NCBI GenBank assembly: GCA_030645365.1
Contig: JAUSMB010000001.1
Span: forward strand, 1 to 47,740
Source of the DNA: Rugosibacter sp.
GTDB lineage: Bacteria; Pseudomonadota; Gammaproteobacteria; Burkholderiales; Rhodocyclaceae
Length of the DNA stretch: 47,740 nucleotides
Reading direction: 5' to 3'
A program made the position numbers and the translations under genes. Under the pieces are notes generated by a model. It saw only the letters and a list, made by a program, of their open reading frames with translations, had not been told where the DNA came from and searched no databases. This document shows, in pieces, positions 26,440 through 35,353 of this stretch; the stretch's first letter is position 1, and each line of letters opens with the position of its first letter.

Positions 26440-27398
26440 TTTTTTCGCGCAGGGTTTATCTGATGGTTTGCCTGGTGTGGGTTCGCGGGTCGTTTTTCAC
26501 GCGCAGACTCCAATGCTTGGCAGAGCTTTTCTGCACCATCCAAAAGGCGCGGCGTATGCCGCTGGATTTCCTGCGGCGGGATGAAATACAGGTTGTCGCG
26601 CTTAACCACCATCATGGTTTTCCACCGCCGCCAATCGTTAAGCCACTCCGGGCGCTCATCACCCATACCGCTGGCAACGATCACCTCGGGGTTAGCTGCG
26701 ATCACCGCTTCCACCGTCACGGTCGGTGCCAAAACCGGCAGGGAGCCAAACACGTTGCGCCCGCCGCACAAACGAATGGCATCGCTGATGATCTGTTTGT
26801 CGTTTACCGTCATCAAGGGCTGCTTCCAGATTTGATAAAACACGTCCACCACCGGGCGCTGGCTGTATCGCGCGGCCAATGCTGCATGACGTTCACGAAA
26901 TGCGGCCGCCGCCGGGTTAGCTACCGATTCGGTGCCTGCCAGCACGCCGAGCCTCTCTATCTCGCGGGCTACATCTTCGATGCGGTCAGGCTGCGAAACA
27001 TGAACAAAAATCCCCATCGCCTTTAACTTTTCCAGCGCTGCCGGCGGGTTGCCACTTTCCCAGGCGATGACTAAATCGGGCTTTAAGGCAAGGATGGCCT
27101 CTAGATCCGGTCGGGTATAACCGCCGACTTTGGGCAACGCTTTAGCTGCTGGCGGGTAGTCGCCATAGTCCACATTGCCAACGAGCTTATTGCCCGCACC
27201 TGCTGCGTAGAGCAACTCTGTCATGTGTGGCGCCAGACTGATGATGCGTTTGGCCGGGGTGGATGGAGTAGCTGGTGTAGTTACTGCAGCTAAAGACTGA
27301 TTGACTGCGGCATGCTTTTTGAATGTTTGGCCCCATGCCGGACTGTGACCAATTAACCATAGTAGTAGCAGAAAACGTGTTTTCGAATAACTTTTCAT
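26436..27398 (-). CDS. btuF: Periplasmic cobalamin-binding protein BtuF
   Basis: 320-residue ABC transporter binding protein. The signal peptide is MKSYSKTRFLLLLWLIGHSP with cleavage near AWG; a Thr/Pro-rich linker follows. The fold then shows RIISLAPHMTELLYAAGAGNKLVG, KVGGYTRPDLEAILALKPDLVIAW and MTVNDKQIISDAIRLCGGRNVFG. It should deliver cobalamin to BtuCD encoded upstream on the other strand. It overlaps the genes on both sides by 4 bases. Confidence 0.93.
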   Translation of the reverse strand: MKSYSKTRFLLLLWLIGHSPAWGQTFKKHAAVNQSLAAVTTPATPSTPAKRIISLAPHMTELLYAAGAGNKLVGNVDYGDYPPAAKALPKVGGYTRPDLEAILALKPDLVIAWESGNPPAALEKLKAMGIFVHVSQPDRIEDVAREIERLGVLAGTESVANPAAAAFRERHAALAARYSQRPVVDVFYQIWKQPLMTVNDKQIISDAIRLCGGRNVFGSLPVLAPTVTVEAVIAANPEVIVASGMGDERPEWLNDWRRWKTMMVVKRDNLYFIPPQEIQRHTPRLLDGAEKLCQALESAREKRPANPHQANHQINPARKK

Positions 27399-28366
27399 TT
27401 TGTCGTTCCATTAGATACTGCGTCTGCTGTAACAGCTGCATTGGCAAGTGCGTTTTTAGCTTCCTGACTCTTTTTCCAATCGCTGACGGCAGCAAAAATC
27501 AGCCCGCCAAGAATCAAGGCAAAGCCGAGGCTGTTAGTCAAGGTAACCGCCTCACCCAGCACCAGAGACGCCGACACATAGCCCACCACCGGCACGCACA
27601 GCAAACTCAAACTCGTTGTAATCGCTGGCAGCGCACGTGTCACACTGATCATGGCCCAAAAGCAAAAGGCGGTGGCAATCGGGCCGTTATAGAGCAACAC
27701 CCAGCCCAGCGGCTCACCCCACTGTATCGTGCGGACATCTTCAAATAAATAGATGAACGGCGCCATGGCACAGGCAGCCACCATCAACTGCCAGGGCATT
27801 AACGAGAGCGGCGAGCCTTTCCACCGATGCCCCCGCACTTTCACGATCAAAATCGCCCACAACAATGCCGCAAACAGCAACATCCCATTACCCAGCACGG
27901 TTTTTGGATCATGCCAATCAAAGGCAAACGGATTGAACAGCACTGCCACGCCGATCATCCCCAACACCAACCCCACAATGCGCAATGTGGTCAGCGCTTC
28001 GCCTAGCCACAGCACGGCCAAGGGCACAACCCACAGTGGCGTCGTGTAAGCCAAAATGGCAGAGCGTCCGGCAGGCACATATTGCAATCCCACATTGATC
28101 AACCCCATGAATGCGGCCATCTGCAGCAGACCCACACCCAACACCAAGGGCCAATCTTCTCGATGCGGCAAACGCAGCTCATGCCGCCAAGCGGCGACAG
28201 CAGCCAGCACAATTGCCCCCATGATCAGGCGCAGCGCAGCAAAGGTGAGTGGCGGCACATAGTGCAGCCCGTACTTCATCACCGGCCAATTCACGCCCCA
28301 GAACAACACCACCGCCGCCAGCAATATCCATGCAGCGCGTTGGCCTACTACGCCTTGATTCGTCAT
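27395..28366 (-). CDS. EamA-family (DMT) transporter in btuF operon
   Basis: 323-residue membrane protein with ten predicted helices in two EamA repeats (FWGVNWPVMKYGLHYVPPLTF, then GNGMLLFAALLWAILIVKVR). ATG 28366 is preferred over the GTG at 28372 because GGGGAGGTGATCATG spaces the ribosome-binding site correctly. It overlaps btuF by 4 bases, so co-translation hints that its substrate is connected with corrinoid transport, which is inference. Confidence 0.9.
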   Translation of the reverse strand: MTNQGVVGQRAAWILLAAVVLFWGVNWPVMKYGLHYVPPLTFAALRLIMGAIVLAAVAAWRHELRLPHREDWPLVLGVGLLQMAAFMGLINVGLQYVPAGRSAILAYTTPLWVVPLAVLWLGEALTTLRIVGLVLGMIGVAVLFNPFAFDWHDPKTVLGNGMLLFAALLWAILIVKVRGHRWKGSPLSLMPWQLMVAACAMAPFIYLFEDVRTIQWGEPLGWVLLYNGPIATAFCFWAMISVTRALPAITTSLSLLCVPVVGYVSASLVLGEAVTLTNSLGFALILGGLIFAAVSDWKKSQEAKNALANAAVTADAVSNGTTK

Positions 28367-28468
28367 GATCACCTCCCCAGCGACTAAATATTTTTACTGG
28401 TTTCATTCTACAACTCGGCCATCAACAGCCCATGCGACAGCCAATTCATGGGCTAATCCATTATCATC

Positions 28469-28492
28469 ACCGTCTCACCAGTGCCGACTTTT
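28469..28492 (+). repeat. Dispersed 24-bp repeat, copy 10 (5' leader of LLM gene)
   Basis: 21 of 24 positions match. It ends 15 bases before the start of the flavin-dependent oxidoreductase gene, so it lies in the promoter or leader region. Confidence 0.75.
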
Positions 28493-28507
28493 TAAACTGT
28501 CCCTGCC

Positions 28508-29518
28508 ATGACCCGTCCCTTGAAACTTTCCATCCTTGATCAAACCCCCGTGATTTCCGGTCAGCGTGTGGCTGACGCCATTGCCGCAACCGTTGATTTC
28601 GCTCAGGCGGCGGATGCCCTAGGCTATTACCGTTACTGGTGTGCAGAGCACCACGGCGCCCGCAGCGTAGCCAACCCCTGTCCTGAAGTGATGATCGCCC
28701 GACTAGCCAGCGCCACGCAACGCATGCGCATTGGTTCAGGCGGCATCATGCTGCCGTATTACTCGTCATGGAAAGTGGCCGAACAGTTCTTGATGCTCGA
28801 AGCGCTGTTTCCCGGCCGCATTGATCTGGGCGTTGGCCGCGCACCAGGGACAGACCAACGCACCGCCCGCGCTGTCTCGCCGAGCGGCTTGCGTAGCGAT
28901 TTATTCCCTCAGCAAGTGCAAGAGCTGATCTGGCTATTCACCAACACCGTGCCCGAAGGTCACGCTTACCATGGGCTGGTGCTGCAGCCGGAAATCGAGA
29001 CGCGGCCCGAACTGTGGATGCTGGGCTCGTCCGACTTTGGCGGCGCTCTCGCTGCGCACCTGGGCATCCCGTTCTGCTTTGCGCAATTCATCAACGCGCA
29101 GCATGGAGACGCGGTCATGCAAATGTATCGCGATAACTTTCAGTCGGGCTATGAATCCTCGCCGCGAAACGCCGTTGCTATTTTTGTCGTTGTAACGGGC
29201 ACCGAGGCTGAAGCGGCGGACATCGCTGCTGCGGTCGATTTACGCCGCTTATTTATGGCGTATGGACAAAACCTGCCGGTGCCTACTATCGCCGAGGCCA
29301 GATCCGTGCAGTATGAAGAGCGTGACCGGCAGATCATGGCCAACGAGCGGCCGCGCAGCATTATCGGCACGCCGGATCAAGTGGCCGAACGCATGTACAC
29401 CCTGCAAGAAAAATTTGCCACCGATGAGCTGATCATTCTCACTGTCGCCCCCAGTGTCAAGGCGCGCATGCGCACCGCTGAACTGCTGGCCCAGGCTTTC
29501 GCGTTACCTCAGACATGA
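28508..29518 (+). CDS. LLM-class flavin-dependent oxidoreductase
   Basis: 336-residue bacterial-luciferase-like monooxygenase. The TIM-barrel blocks are LKLSILDQTPVISG, YRYWCAEHHG, RIGSGGIMLPYYSSWKVAEQF and PGRIDLGVGRAPGTD. They match the MsnO8/YhbW-type subgroup that uses FMNH2 or F420-like flavin and O2. The substrate is unknown. It overlaps the MFS gene by 4 bases (ATGA), implying a linked substrate. Confidence 0.92.
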   Translation: MTRPLKLSILDQTPVISGQRVADAIAATVDFAQAADALGYYRYWCAEHHGARSVANPCPEVMIARLASATQRMRIGSGGIMLPYYSSWKVAEQFLMLEALFPGRIDLGVGRAPGTDQRTARAVSPSGLRSDLFPQQVQELIWLFTNTVPEGHAYHGLVLQPEIETRPELWMLGSSDFGGALAAHLGIPFCFAQFINAQHGDAVMQMYRDNFQSGYESSPRNAVAIFVVVTGTEAEAADIAAAVDLRRLFMAYGQNLPVPTIAEARSVQYEERDRQIMANERPRSIIGTPDQVAERMYTLQEKFATDELIILTVAPSVKARMRTAELLAQAFALPQT

Positions 29519-30858
29519 AAATCTCATCCTCTTCCCCGTCGACTAATCCGCGCGCCTTGATTGATGCGGCACCATTAAGCAAATTTCAATGGCAAACCTT
29601 TGTGCTGTGTTTTTTCGTCACGCTGTTCGATGGCTTTGACACTCAGGCCATTGCCTACACAGGCCCGGCCATTGCCAGCGCCTTTCATCTTGGCCCCAGC
29701 GAGCTCACCCCGCTGATTGTCGCGGGTACGGTGGGCATGGCGCTAGGTGCAATGGGGCTGGGCTCACTGGGCGACCGCATCGGTCGTCGGCCAACGATAC
29801 TACTTGCCGTTTTGGTGTTCAGCACTTTTTCTCTCGTCACGGCTTTTGCTCGCTCGCCTACTGAAATTCTTCTCGCCCGCTTTTTTACCGGGCTGGGCAT
29901 GGGTGGCGCAATACCTGCCCTGCTCTCTTTGGTGAGCGAGTTTTCCCCGGCGCGACACCGCGGGCTGGCAATCACTGGCGTGCTGCTAGGGCTACCCGCT
30001 GGTGCCATTGGCGGCGGCCTTCTGGGTGCGCGGCTACTCTCACATATTGGCTGGGAGGGAATTTTCATGATTGGCGGCATTTTGCCGCTGGTCTACCTGC
30101 TCATCCTTTATGCGCGCCTACCTGAATCGCCGTTCTTTCTGGCCGTACAAAATCTGCCTCGGCATCGAGAAAAAATAACGGCATTGCTGAGAAAAATATT
30201 GCCTGCGGTAGAAGAAACCGCTTTGCGCACAGCTTCGTTCCTCGTCACGGGGGAAACCCTACATGCTTCATTTAGAACCCTGATCAGCCACCAGTTTTTA
30301 CGCAACACGCTTGCCGTATGGATAACCTATTTTTGCAACTGGGCTGCGTGGTTCATGCTCATCCTGTGGCTGCCCACGGTACTCAAAACCGCCGGGCTAC
30401 CGCCTGAACAGGCCGCCCTCGGTACCGTCGTCATCAATAGTCCGGCCATACTTTTTTGCCTGGTCATGGCGTATTACCTGCCAAAAAAACCTGTACGGCA
30501 GCTTTTGGCTACAACTCTCATCCTGGGTATTGCCACGGCCTGTGGCCTCGGATTGGCAAACAGCCTCGCGGAGGGCATTCACTGGCCACTGGTATTTTTC
30601 CTCATCGGTGTTGCCGGCATAGGGATTGGCCTGCCACAGATCGCGCTGAATTATGTAGTGATCGAGGCCTACCCTACTGAACTGCGCGCCACCGGCGCTG
30701 GCTGGGCTATCGGCATGGGACGCACAGGATCGATCGTTGGCGCAGCGCTAGGTGGCTGGTGCTTGAAAGTCGGCGGTGTGGCCGGTTTTTATTATGCGCT
30801 GATCGTGCCGCTGCTATTGGCCATTGTCGGTGTATTGATGATACGCACGAAGAATTAG
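29515..30858 (+). CDS. AAHS-type MFS transporter (aromatic acid:H+ symporter-like)
   Basis: 447-residue, 12-helix major facilitator. The loop 2-3 motif is GSLGDRIGRRPTI; FFVTLFDGFDTQAIAYTGPA is the AAHS signature seen in PcaK-type benzoate carriers, and FTGLGMGGAIPALLSLVSEF and LPESPFF follow. It probably imports an aromatic or related carboxylate for the preceding flavoprotein, which is inference from the gene overlap. Confidence 0.9.
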   Translation: MKISSSSPSTNPRALIDAAPLSKFQWQTFVLCFFVTLFDGFDTQAIAYTGPAIASAFHLGPSELTPLIVAGTVGMALGAMGLGSLGDRIGRRPTILLAVLVFSTFSLVTAFARSPTEILLARFFTGLGMGGAIPALLSLVSEFSPARHRGLAITGVLLGLPAGAIGGGLLGARLLSHIGWEGIFMIGGILPLVYLLILYARLPESPFFLAVQNLPRHREKITALLRKILPAVEETALRTASFLVTGETLHASFRTLISHQFLRNTLAVWITYFCNWAAWFMLILWLPTVLKTAGLPPEQAALGTVVINSPAILFCLVMAYYLPKKPVRQLLATTLILGIATACGLGLANSLAEGIHWPLVFFLIGVAGIGIGLPQIALNYVVIEAYPTELRATGAGWAIGMGRTGSIVGAALGGWCLKVGGVAGFYYALIVPLLLAIVGVLMIRTKN

Positions 30859-30952
30859 CGGGTAATCCAATATGAGTCATCTCATGGTCAATAACACGCT
30901 ATCTTTGACAAGAAACTTTTTGCGGCTCAAAGCATCTTAAAAAGGAGCATCA

Positions 30953-31000
30953 ATGGCTATTTTTAGCGAAAAAAGGCAGCTATCCCCATGGAACTATTAG
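30953..31000 (+). CDS. 15-residue leader ORF overlapping cioA start
   Basis: A near-ideal AAAAAGGAGCATCA precedes ATG 30953, which opens MAIFSEKRQLSPWNY and stops at TAG 30998-31000, 13 bases inside cioA in another frame. The cioA ATG itself has no good ribosome-binding site, so coupled re-initiation is plausible. It is not CydX, which is a membrane peptide encoded after cydB. Confidence 0.5.
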   Translation: MAIFSEKRQLSPWNY

Positions 31001-32337
31001 ATCCCGTTGTATTGGCGCGCATCCAGTTCGCGGCCAATATCACTTTTCATATCCTCTTTCCGACGATCAGCATTGGCTTGGGATGGTTTTTGCTGTTCTT
31101 CAAAATACGCTTTGTCGCCACACAGCAATCCCACTGGATGGATGCCTATCAGTTTTGGATCAAGATATTCGCACTGACTTTTGCATTAGGTGTCGTAAGC
31201 GGCATCACCATGAGTTTTCAGTTTGGTACCAACTGGCCGGGATTCATGAACACCGTCGGGAACGTGGCAGGCCCGTTGCTCGCGTATGAAGTGTTAACCG
31301 CATTTTTTTTAGAAGCTACCATGCTGGGTATCATGTTGTTTGGTCGCGGCCGCGTGAGCGAAAGAGTGCATACGCTGGCCACCTTTCTTGTGGCTGCCGG
31401 TACTACGGCCTCTGCATTCTGGATTCTGGCGCTCAACTCATGGATGCATACGCCCGCAGGCTACACCATGATCAACGGGAAAGCCCATGTCACCAGTTGG
31501 ATGGCGGTTATTTTCAACCCTTCGTTCCCTTACCGCCTGACCCACATGCTTATTGCTTCAGGGTTAACGGTCGCCTTTTTGCTGGCAGGCATCAGCGCAT
31601 ACCGTTGGCTGAAAAATGACAAAGCCAGAGATGTCATGGCCACGCTGCGCACAGCGGTGTTCGTTGCCGCCATTCTCATCCCCCTGCAAATTATCGTAGG
31701 CGACCTGCATGGCCTGAATACGCTGAAATATGAGCCCGCAAAAATTGCCGCAATGGAAGGTATCTGGGATACACAAGCGGGCGCACCTGCTGTGCTGATC
31801 GCCATTCCCGATGCGGCAACCCAATCCAATCACTACGAATTGGCCATTCCCAAACTTGCCTCTTTTTACCTGACCCATGATTGGCATGGCGAGATCAAGG
31901 GCATCAAGGCGTTCGGCGAACAACATCCGCCCGTCGCCCCTGTCTTCTTTGCCTTCCGGATCATGGTAGGCGTTGGCCTGCTGATGCTGGCGGTGAGCTG
32001 GTTTGTGGCGTGGCAACTTCATGCCAGAAAAAACATTACGGTACTGTCCGCAAAAATTCTGGTAGCGATGACTTTTGCCGGTTGGATTGCCCTGGTGTCA
32101 GGTTGGTATGTAACCGAAATCGGCAGGCAGCCCTGGCTGGTTTATGGCGTGCTGACCACGGCACAGGCGGCATCCGCTGTGTCCGCTAAAAACATTGCCA
32201 TCACCTTGCTGATCTACCTCTTGCTCTATGTCGCATTACTGATCTCCTACATTTCGGTAATTTTCCATCTCGCCAAAAAAGCCATCTACAAAAACGATCT
32301 CGCCGAACAGCCACCTCAAGGGGTTCAACATGTCTGA
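30988..32337 (+). CDS. cioA: Cytochrome bd-type quinol oxidase subunit I, CIO type
   Basis: 449-residue membrane subunit carrying haems b558, b595 and d. Visible are the N-terminal His in ANITFHILFPT, the b558 His in YRLTHMLIASG, the quinol loop GDLHGLNTLKYEPAKIAAME and TEIGRQPWLVYGVLTTAQAAS. The Q-loop is short and the chain is about 70 residues shorter than E. coli CydA, as in the cyanide-insensitive oxidase. It overlaps cioB by 8 bases. It reduces O2 to water without proton pumping. Confidence 0.94.
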   Translation: MELLDPVVLARIQFAANITFHILFPTISIGLGWFLLFFKIRFVATQQSHWMDAYQFWIKIFALTFALGVVSGITMSFQFGTNWPGFMNTVGNVAGPLLAYEVLTAFFLEATMLGIMLFGRGRVSERVHTLATFLVAAGTTASAFWILALNSWMHTPAGYTMINGKAHVTSWMAVIFNPSFPYRLTHMLIASGLTVAFLLAGISAYRWLKNDKARDVMATLRTAVFVAAILIPLQIIVGDLHGLNTLKYEPAKIAAMEGIWDTQAGAPAVLIAIPDAATQSNHYELAIPKLASFYLTHDWHGEIKGIKAFGEQHPPVAPVFFAFRIMVGVGLLMLAVSWFVAWQLHARKNITVLSAKILVAMTFAGWIALVSGWYVTEIGRQPWLVYGVLTTAQAASAVSAKNIAITLLIYLLLYVALLISYISVIFHLAKKAIYKNDLAEQPPQGVQHV

Positions 32338-33364
32338 GTTTGGGGTAAACCTGTTCACGCCAGCCGGGTGGTTACCATTGGTATTCGCCTTGGTGATGGC
32401 ACTCTCCATCCTGGCCTATGTCATTCTGGATGGATATGATCTAGGCGTAGGCATGCTGCTCAAAAAGGCTGATGACCTTAGCCAAAAAGACACCATGATT
32501 GCGAGCATCAGCCCCTTTTGGGATGCCAATGAAACCTGGCTGGTATTGGGTATTGGCATCTTGTTGGTCGCCTTTCCATTGGCACACGGAGTGATCCTGG
32601 GCGCGCTGTATTTGCCTGTGGCATTAATGCTCATCGCCTTAACCCTGCGCGGCGTAGCATTTGATTTTCGTGTGAAAGCAAAAGCACAACATCAGCCGCT
32701 TTGGGATCACGTTTTTTATGCAGGCTCGCTGCTGGCGTCCTGGTCTCAAGGTTTCATGCTCGGCCAATTCATCACGGGGTTTCGGGAAGAATTGAACAGT
32801 TATCTGTTCAGCGCGCTTATTGGCTTTTGTTTGATCGCCGGATACCGCTTGTTAGGCGCGGGTTGGTTGATCATGAAAACCGAAGGCCCCTTGCAATACA
32901 AAGCGGTGAAATGGGCCCAAAGAAGTCTGTGGCTGACAGCAGCAGGCGTGCTAGCCATTTCAGCCGCAACACCTTGGGTCAGCTCGCGGATTTTTGACAA
33001 ATGGTTCAGCTTCCCGAATGTGTTGATGCTGCTCCCCATCCCAGTCATGACGCTGGTTTTGTTCGGCGTGATGGCACGTAGTTTGGCTCGACTGCCGGTC
33101 AGGCTGGCACAAGACAATCAATATGGAACCGCGGTTCCCTTCGCCTGCACTGTTGGCGTTTTCATGCTGTCTTTTTATGGCTTGGCGTATAGCATTTTTC
33201 CTTGGCTGGTCATTGATCGCATAACCATCTGGCAAGCCGCCAGCGCGCCCGAGGCGCTTTTAGTGATTTTTTATGGCGTCGTCGTCGTACTGCCCATCAT
33301 CATTGGTTACACGATATTTGCTTATCGAGTTTTTTGGGGGAAAGCCACTAAGCTGAGCTATTAG
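32330..33364 (+). CDS. cioB: Cytochrome bd-type quinol oxidase subunit II, CIO type
   Basis: 344-residue membrane subunit with eight to nine helices. Typical blocks are LVMALSILAYVILDGYDLGVGML, SPFWDANETWLVLGIGILLVAFP, LRGVAFDFRVKA and FAGSLL-like FYAGSLLASWSQGFMLG. No cydX or cydDC follows; the 3' end instead overlaps the convergent cobD by 17 bases. Confidence 0.94.
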   Translation: MSEFGVNLFTPAGWLPLVFALVMALSILAYVILDGYDLGVGMLLKKADDLSQKDTMIASISPFWDANETWLVLGIGILLVAFPLAHGVILGALYLPVALMLIALTLRGVAFDFRVKAKAQHQPLWDHVFYAGSLLASWSQGFMLGQFITGFREELNSYLFSALIGFCLIAGYRLLGAGWLIMKTEGPLQYKAVKWAQRSLWLTAAGVLAISAATPWVSSRIFDKWFSFPNVLMLLPIPVMTLVLFGVMARSLARLPVRLAQDNQYGTAVPFACTVGVFMLSFYGLAYSIFPWLVIDRITIWQAASAPEALLVIFYGVVVVLPIIIGYTIFAYRVFWGKATKLSY

Positions 33365-34373
33365 AGGGGTAGCCGTACTTTCCCATTACATCTCCCAGCG
33401 CATTTTCAAGACGCGCCCAGGCCATTTCATTTTCCGGCAGCCCCAAGCGCAGGGCAGAAGGTTCAGCAAAATAACGCACGAGAATGCCGCGCTGGGCGAG
33501 ACGTTCATACAGCGGTGCGGCAAACGCACATTGCACATACTGAAATAACGCCGTGCCCCCTGTGGACGGCAAATCATTATTCGCGAGCAAGGTGGCAAGG
33601 CGCGCACTCGCGGCGTGCAAGCGCTGGCGCTGCGCGGCCTGCCACGCCGTGTCACCAAGGCCGACTTTTGCAATAAAACGCGCAGGATTCGCCAACGGCC
33701 ACGGGCCAAGCGCTTCTTGCAAGCGCAGCAACAGCGCAGGCGCAGCGATGCAAAAACCGACGCGCGCGCCGGCCAGGCCAAAGAATTTTCCGAGCGAACG
33801 CAGGATAATCACATTTTCAGCGCCGGCCATTCCGGCCATGTTCGCCAGCGAATTTTCGCCATCCGCATCGGCAAAAGCTTCATCGACAACCAGCCAGCCG
33901 TTGCTTTCTGACAAACGCTGGGCCATGGCAAGTAGCGCGACGCGAGAAAAACAGCAGCCGTCGGGATTGTTCGGGTTGGCCAGCATCATCACATCTATCG
34001 CATCAACGTCTTGTTGCCGTAAATCTTCTGCCGCGCATTCAATCACTTGATGTCCCGCTGCCCGCCAAGCCGGGGCATATTCGCCGTAGCTCGGAGCAAG
34101 CACGGCCACCACGCCCGGCGCACGCAAGCGCGGCAAAGCCATGATCGCCGCTTGTGAGCCATTAACCGCCAATAAATTTTTCGCCCCGTAATAAGCACTC
34201 GCCACGTCCAGCAAGCCATCATCATCCTCCGGCAAGCGTTGCCAGACGGATAAGGGAATCTCCGGCACAGGGTAAGGCCACGGGGCGATACCGGTGGATA
34301 AATCGATCCAGTGGGCGAGCTCAATACCATAACGCTGACTCGCCAACCGCAAGCGGCCGCCATGTTCAAGCAT
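33348..34373 (-). CDS. cobD: Threonine-phosphate decarboxylase (cobC in Pseudomonas naming)
   Basis: 341-residue PLP enzyme of the histidinol-phosphate aminotransferase fold. It makes (R)-1-amino-2-propanol O-2-phosphate for the cobalamin side arm. LEHGGRLRLASQRYG and WIDLSTGIAPWPYP are the family N-terminus; MLANPNNPDGC, VVDEAFAD and the PLP lysine region RSLGKFFGLAGARVGF follow. KVGLGDTA in the C-terminal domain comes from a dispersed repeat. It overlaps cbiB by 8 bases. Confidence 0.93.
   Translation of the reverse strand: MLEHGGRLRLASQRYGIELAHWIDLSTGIAPWPYPVPEIPLSVWQRLPEDDDGLLDVASAYYGAKNLLAVNGSQAAIMALPRLRAPGVVAVLAPSYGEYAPAWRAAGHQVIECAAEDLRQQDVDAIDVMMLANPNNPDGCCFSRVALLAMAQRLSESNGWLVVDEAFADADGENSLANMAGMAGAENVIILRSLGKFFGLAGARVGFCIAAPALLLRLQEALGPWPLANPARFIAKVGLGDTAWQAAQRQRLHAASARLATLLANNDLPSTGGTALFQYVQCAFAAPLYERLAQRGILVRYFAEPSALRLGLPENEMAWARLENALGDVMGKYGYPSNSSA
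33646..33669 (+). repeat. Dispersed 24-bp repeat, copy 11 (inside cobD)
   Basis: 21 of 24 positions match. It reads KVGLGDTA in the gene. The surrounding peptide (KVGLGDTAWQAA) also fits the family, so the copy may be partly or wholly native. Confidence 0.6.
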
Positions 34374-35316
34374 GGTTGATTAACGCGTTGAATATCGTCA
34401 TGACTACTGCCACTACAACCACCCAAACCCACTGCCCAAGCACAATCAGCCTTAATGAACGGTAAATATGCCATTGACAAGCCGTATCACCAGCGCCGAC
34501 TTTTGGCCGCATCTCCAGCTGACCGTGATACACCGCCGCACCGCCGAGCTGCACGCCCATCGCGCCCGCCCCGGCCGCAATCACCGGCCCGGCATTCGGG
34601 CTGGACCAGTCCCTTGCCTGCATGCGCCAACACGCGAGTGCCGTGCGTGTGTCGCCAAGCACGGCATAGGTCAGCGCTGTCAGCCGCGCCGGAATGAAAT
34701 TCAGCATATCGTCGATGCGCGCTGCCGCCCAACCAAAATAAATCCGCCGTGCATCCTTGTAACCCCACATCGCATCCAGCGTATTGGCAAGGCGATAGAG
34801 TAAGGCGCCCGCGCCTCCGGCGACGCAAAACCAGAACAGCGCACCAAACACCGCATCGTTGCCATTTTCCAGAACCGATTCAACGGCGGCGCGGGCAACA
34901 CCTTCTTCATCCAGTTGCGAAATATCGCGTGACACCATCCAGCCCACATGCAGGCGCGCCGCAGCAAGATCGCTCGCGGCCAGATTGCGAGCTACCTGCT
35001 CGCCATGCTGCACCAGGCTACGCGTGCCGAGCGCAAAATAAAGCAGCGCAACGTCCGCCAGCCAGCCTAACGGCAACCGGCACAAGAGCCATGCCGCAGT
35101 AACTAGTGGCAAAACCAGCAACAACCAGCCCAACAAGCCACGCAAACGATTGAACAGCGGATGCCCCGGCGCGCCTTGTCGCAAGATATTTTCGATGCGA
35201 TCCGCCAGCGCACCAAACCCGACCAGCGGATGAAAACACCGTGGCTCGCCGAGCAGTCGGTCCAGCAAAACACCCATGAGCATCGTCAAAGGCAAGGCGA
35301 GAGAAACGTCTGGCAT
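34366..35316 (-). CDS. cbiB: Adenosylcobinamide-phosphate synthase CbiB
   Basis: 316-residue inner-membrane enzyme attaching the aminopropanol (phosphate) arm to adenosylcobyric acid. LLDRLLGEPRCFHPLVGFG is the family start. SRDISQLDEEGVARAAVESVLENGNDAVFG, YKDARRIYFGWAAARIDDML and SPNAGPVIAAGAGAMGVQLGG are conserved cytosolic loops. Start 35316 leaves a normal N-terminus; the upstream alternative at 35373 is unlikely. KVGAGDTA (about 272-279) is encoded by a perfect dispersed repeat where other CbiB proteins have an unrelated loop. Confidence 0.94.
   Translation of the reverse strand: MPDVSLALPLTMLMGVLLDRLLGEPRCFHPLVGFGALADRIENILRQGAPGHPLFNRLRGLLGWLLLVLPLVTAAWLLCRLPLGWLADVALLYFALGTRSLVQHGEQVARNLAASDLAAARLHVGWMVSRDISQLDEEGVARAAVESVLENGNDAVFGALFWFCVAGGAGALLYRLANTLDAMWGYKDARRIYFGWAAARIDDMLNFIPARLTALTYAVLGDTRTALACWRMQARDWSSPNAGPVIAAGAGAMGVQLGGAAVYHGQLEMRPKVGAGDTACQWHIYRSLRLIVLGQWVWVVVVAVVMTIFNALINHA
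34481..34504 (+). repeat. Dispersed 24-bp repeat, copy 12 (inside cbiB)
   Basis: Perfect consensus match. It is translated as KVGAGDTA before the last transmembrane segment of CbiB. Confidence 0.9.
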
Positions 35317-35353
35317 GGGATAATCGGCAGATGAAAAAAACAGGATTCTACTG

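Noticed and set aside
27110..27140. Repeat-like ACCGCCGACTTTG in btuF and a KVGG string in the MFS gene near 30768
   Set aside because: KVGGYTRPD is a conserved BtuF motif and the MFS match covers only a few bases; neither extends over the repeat core.
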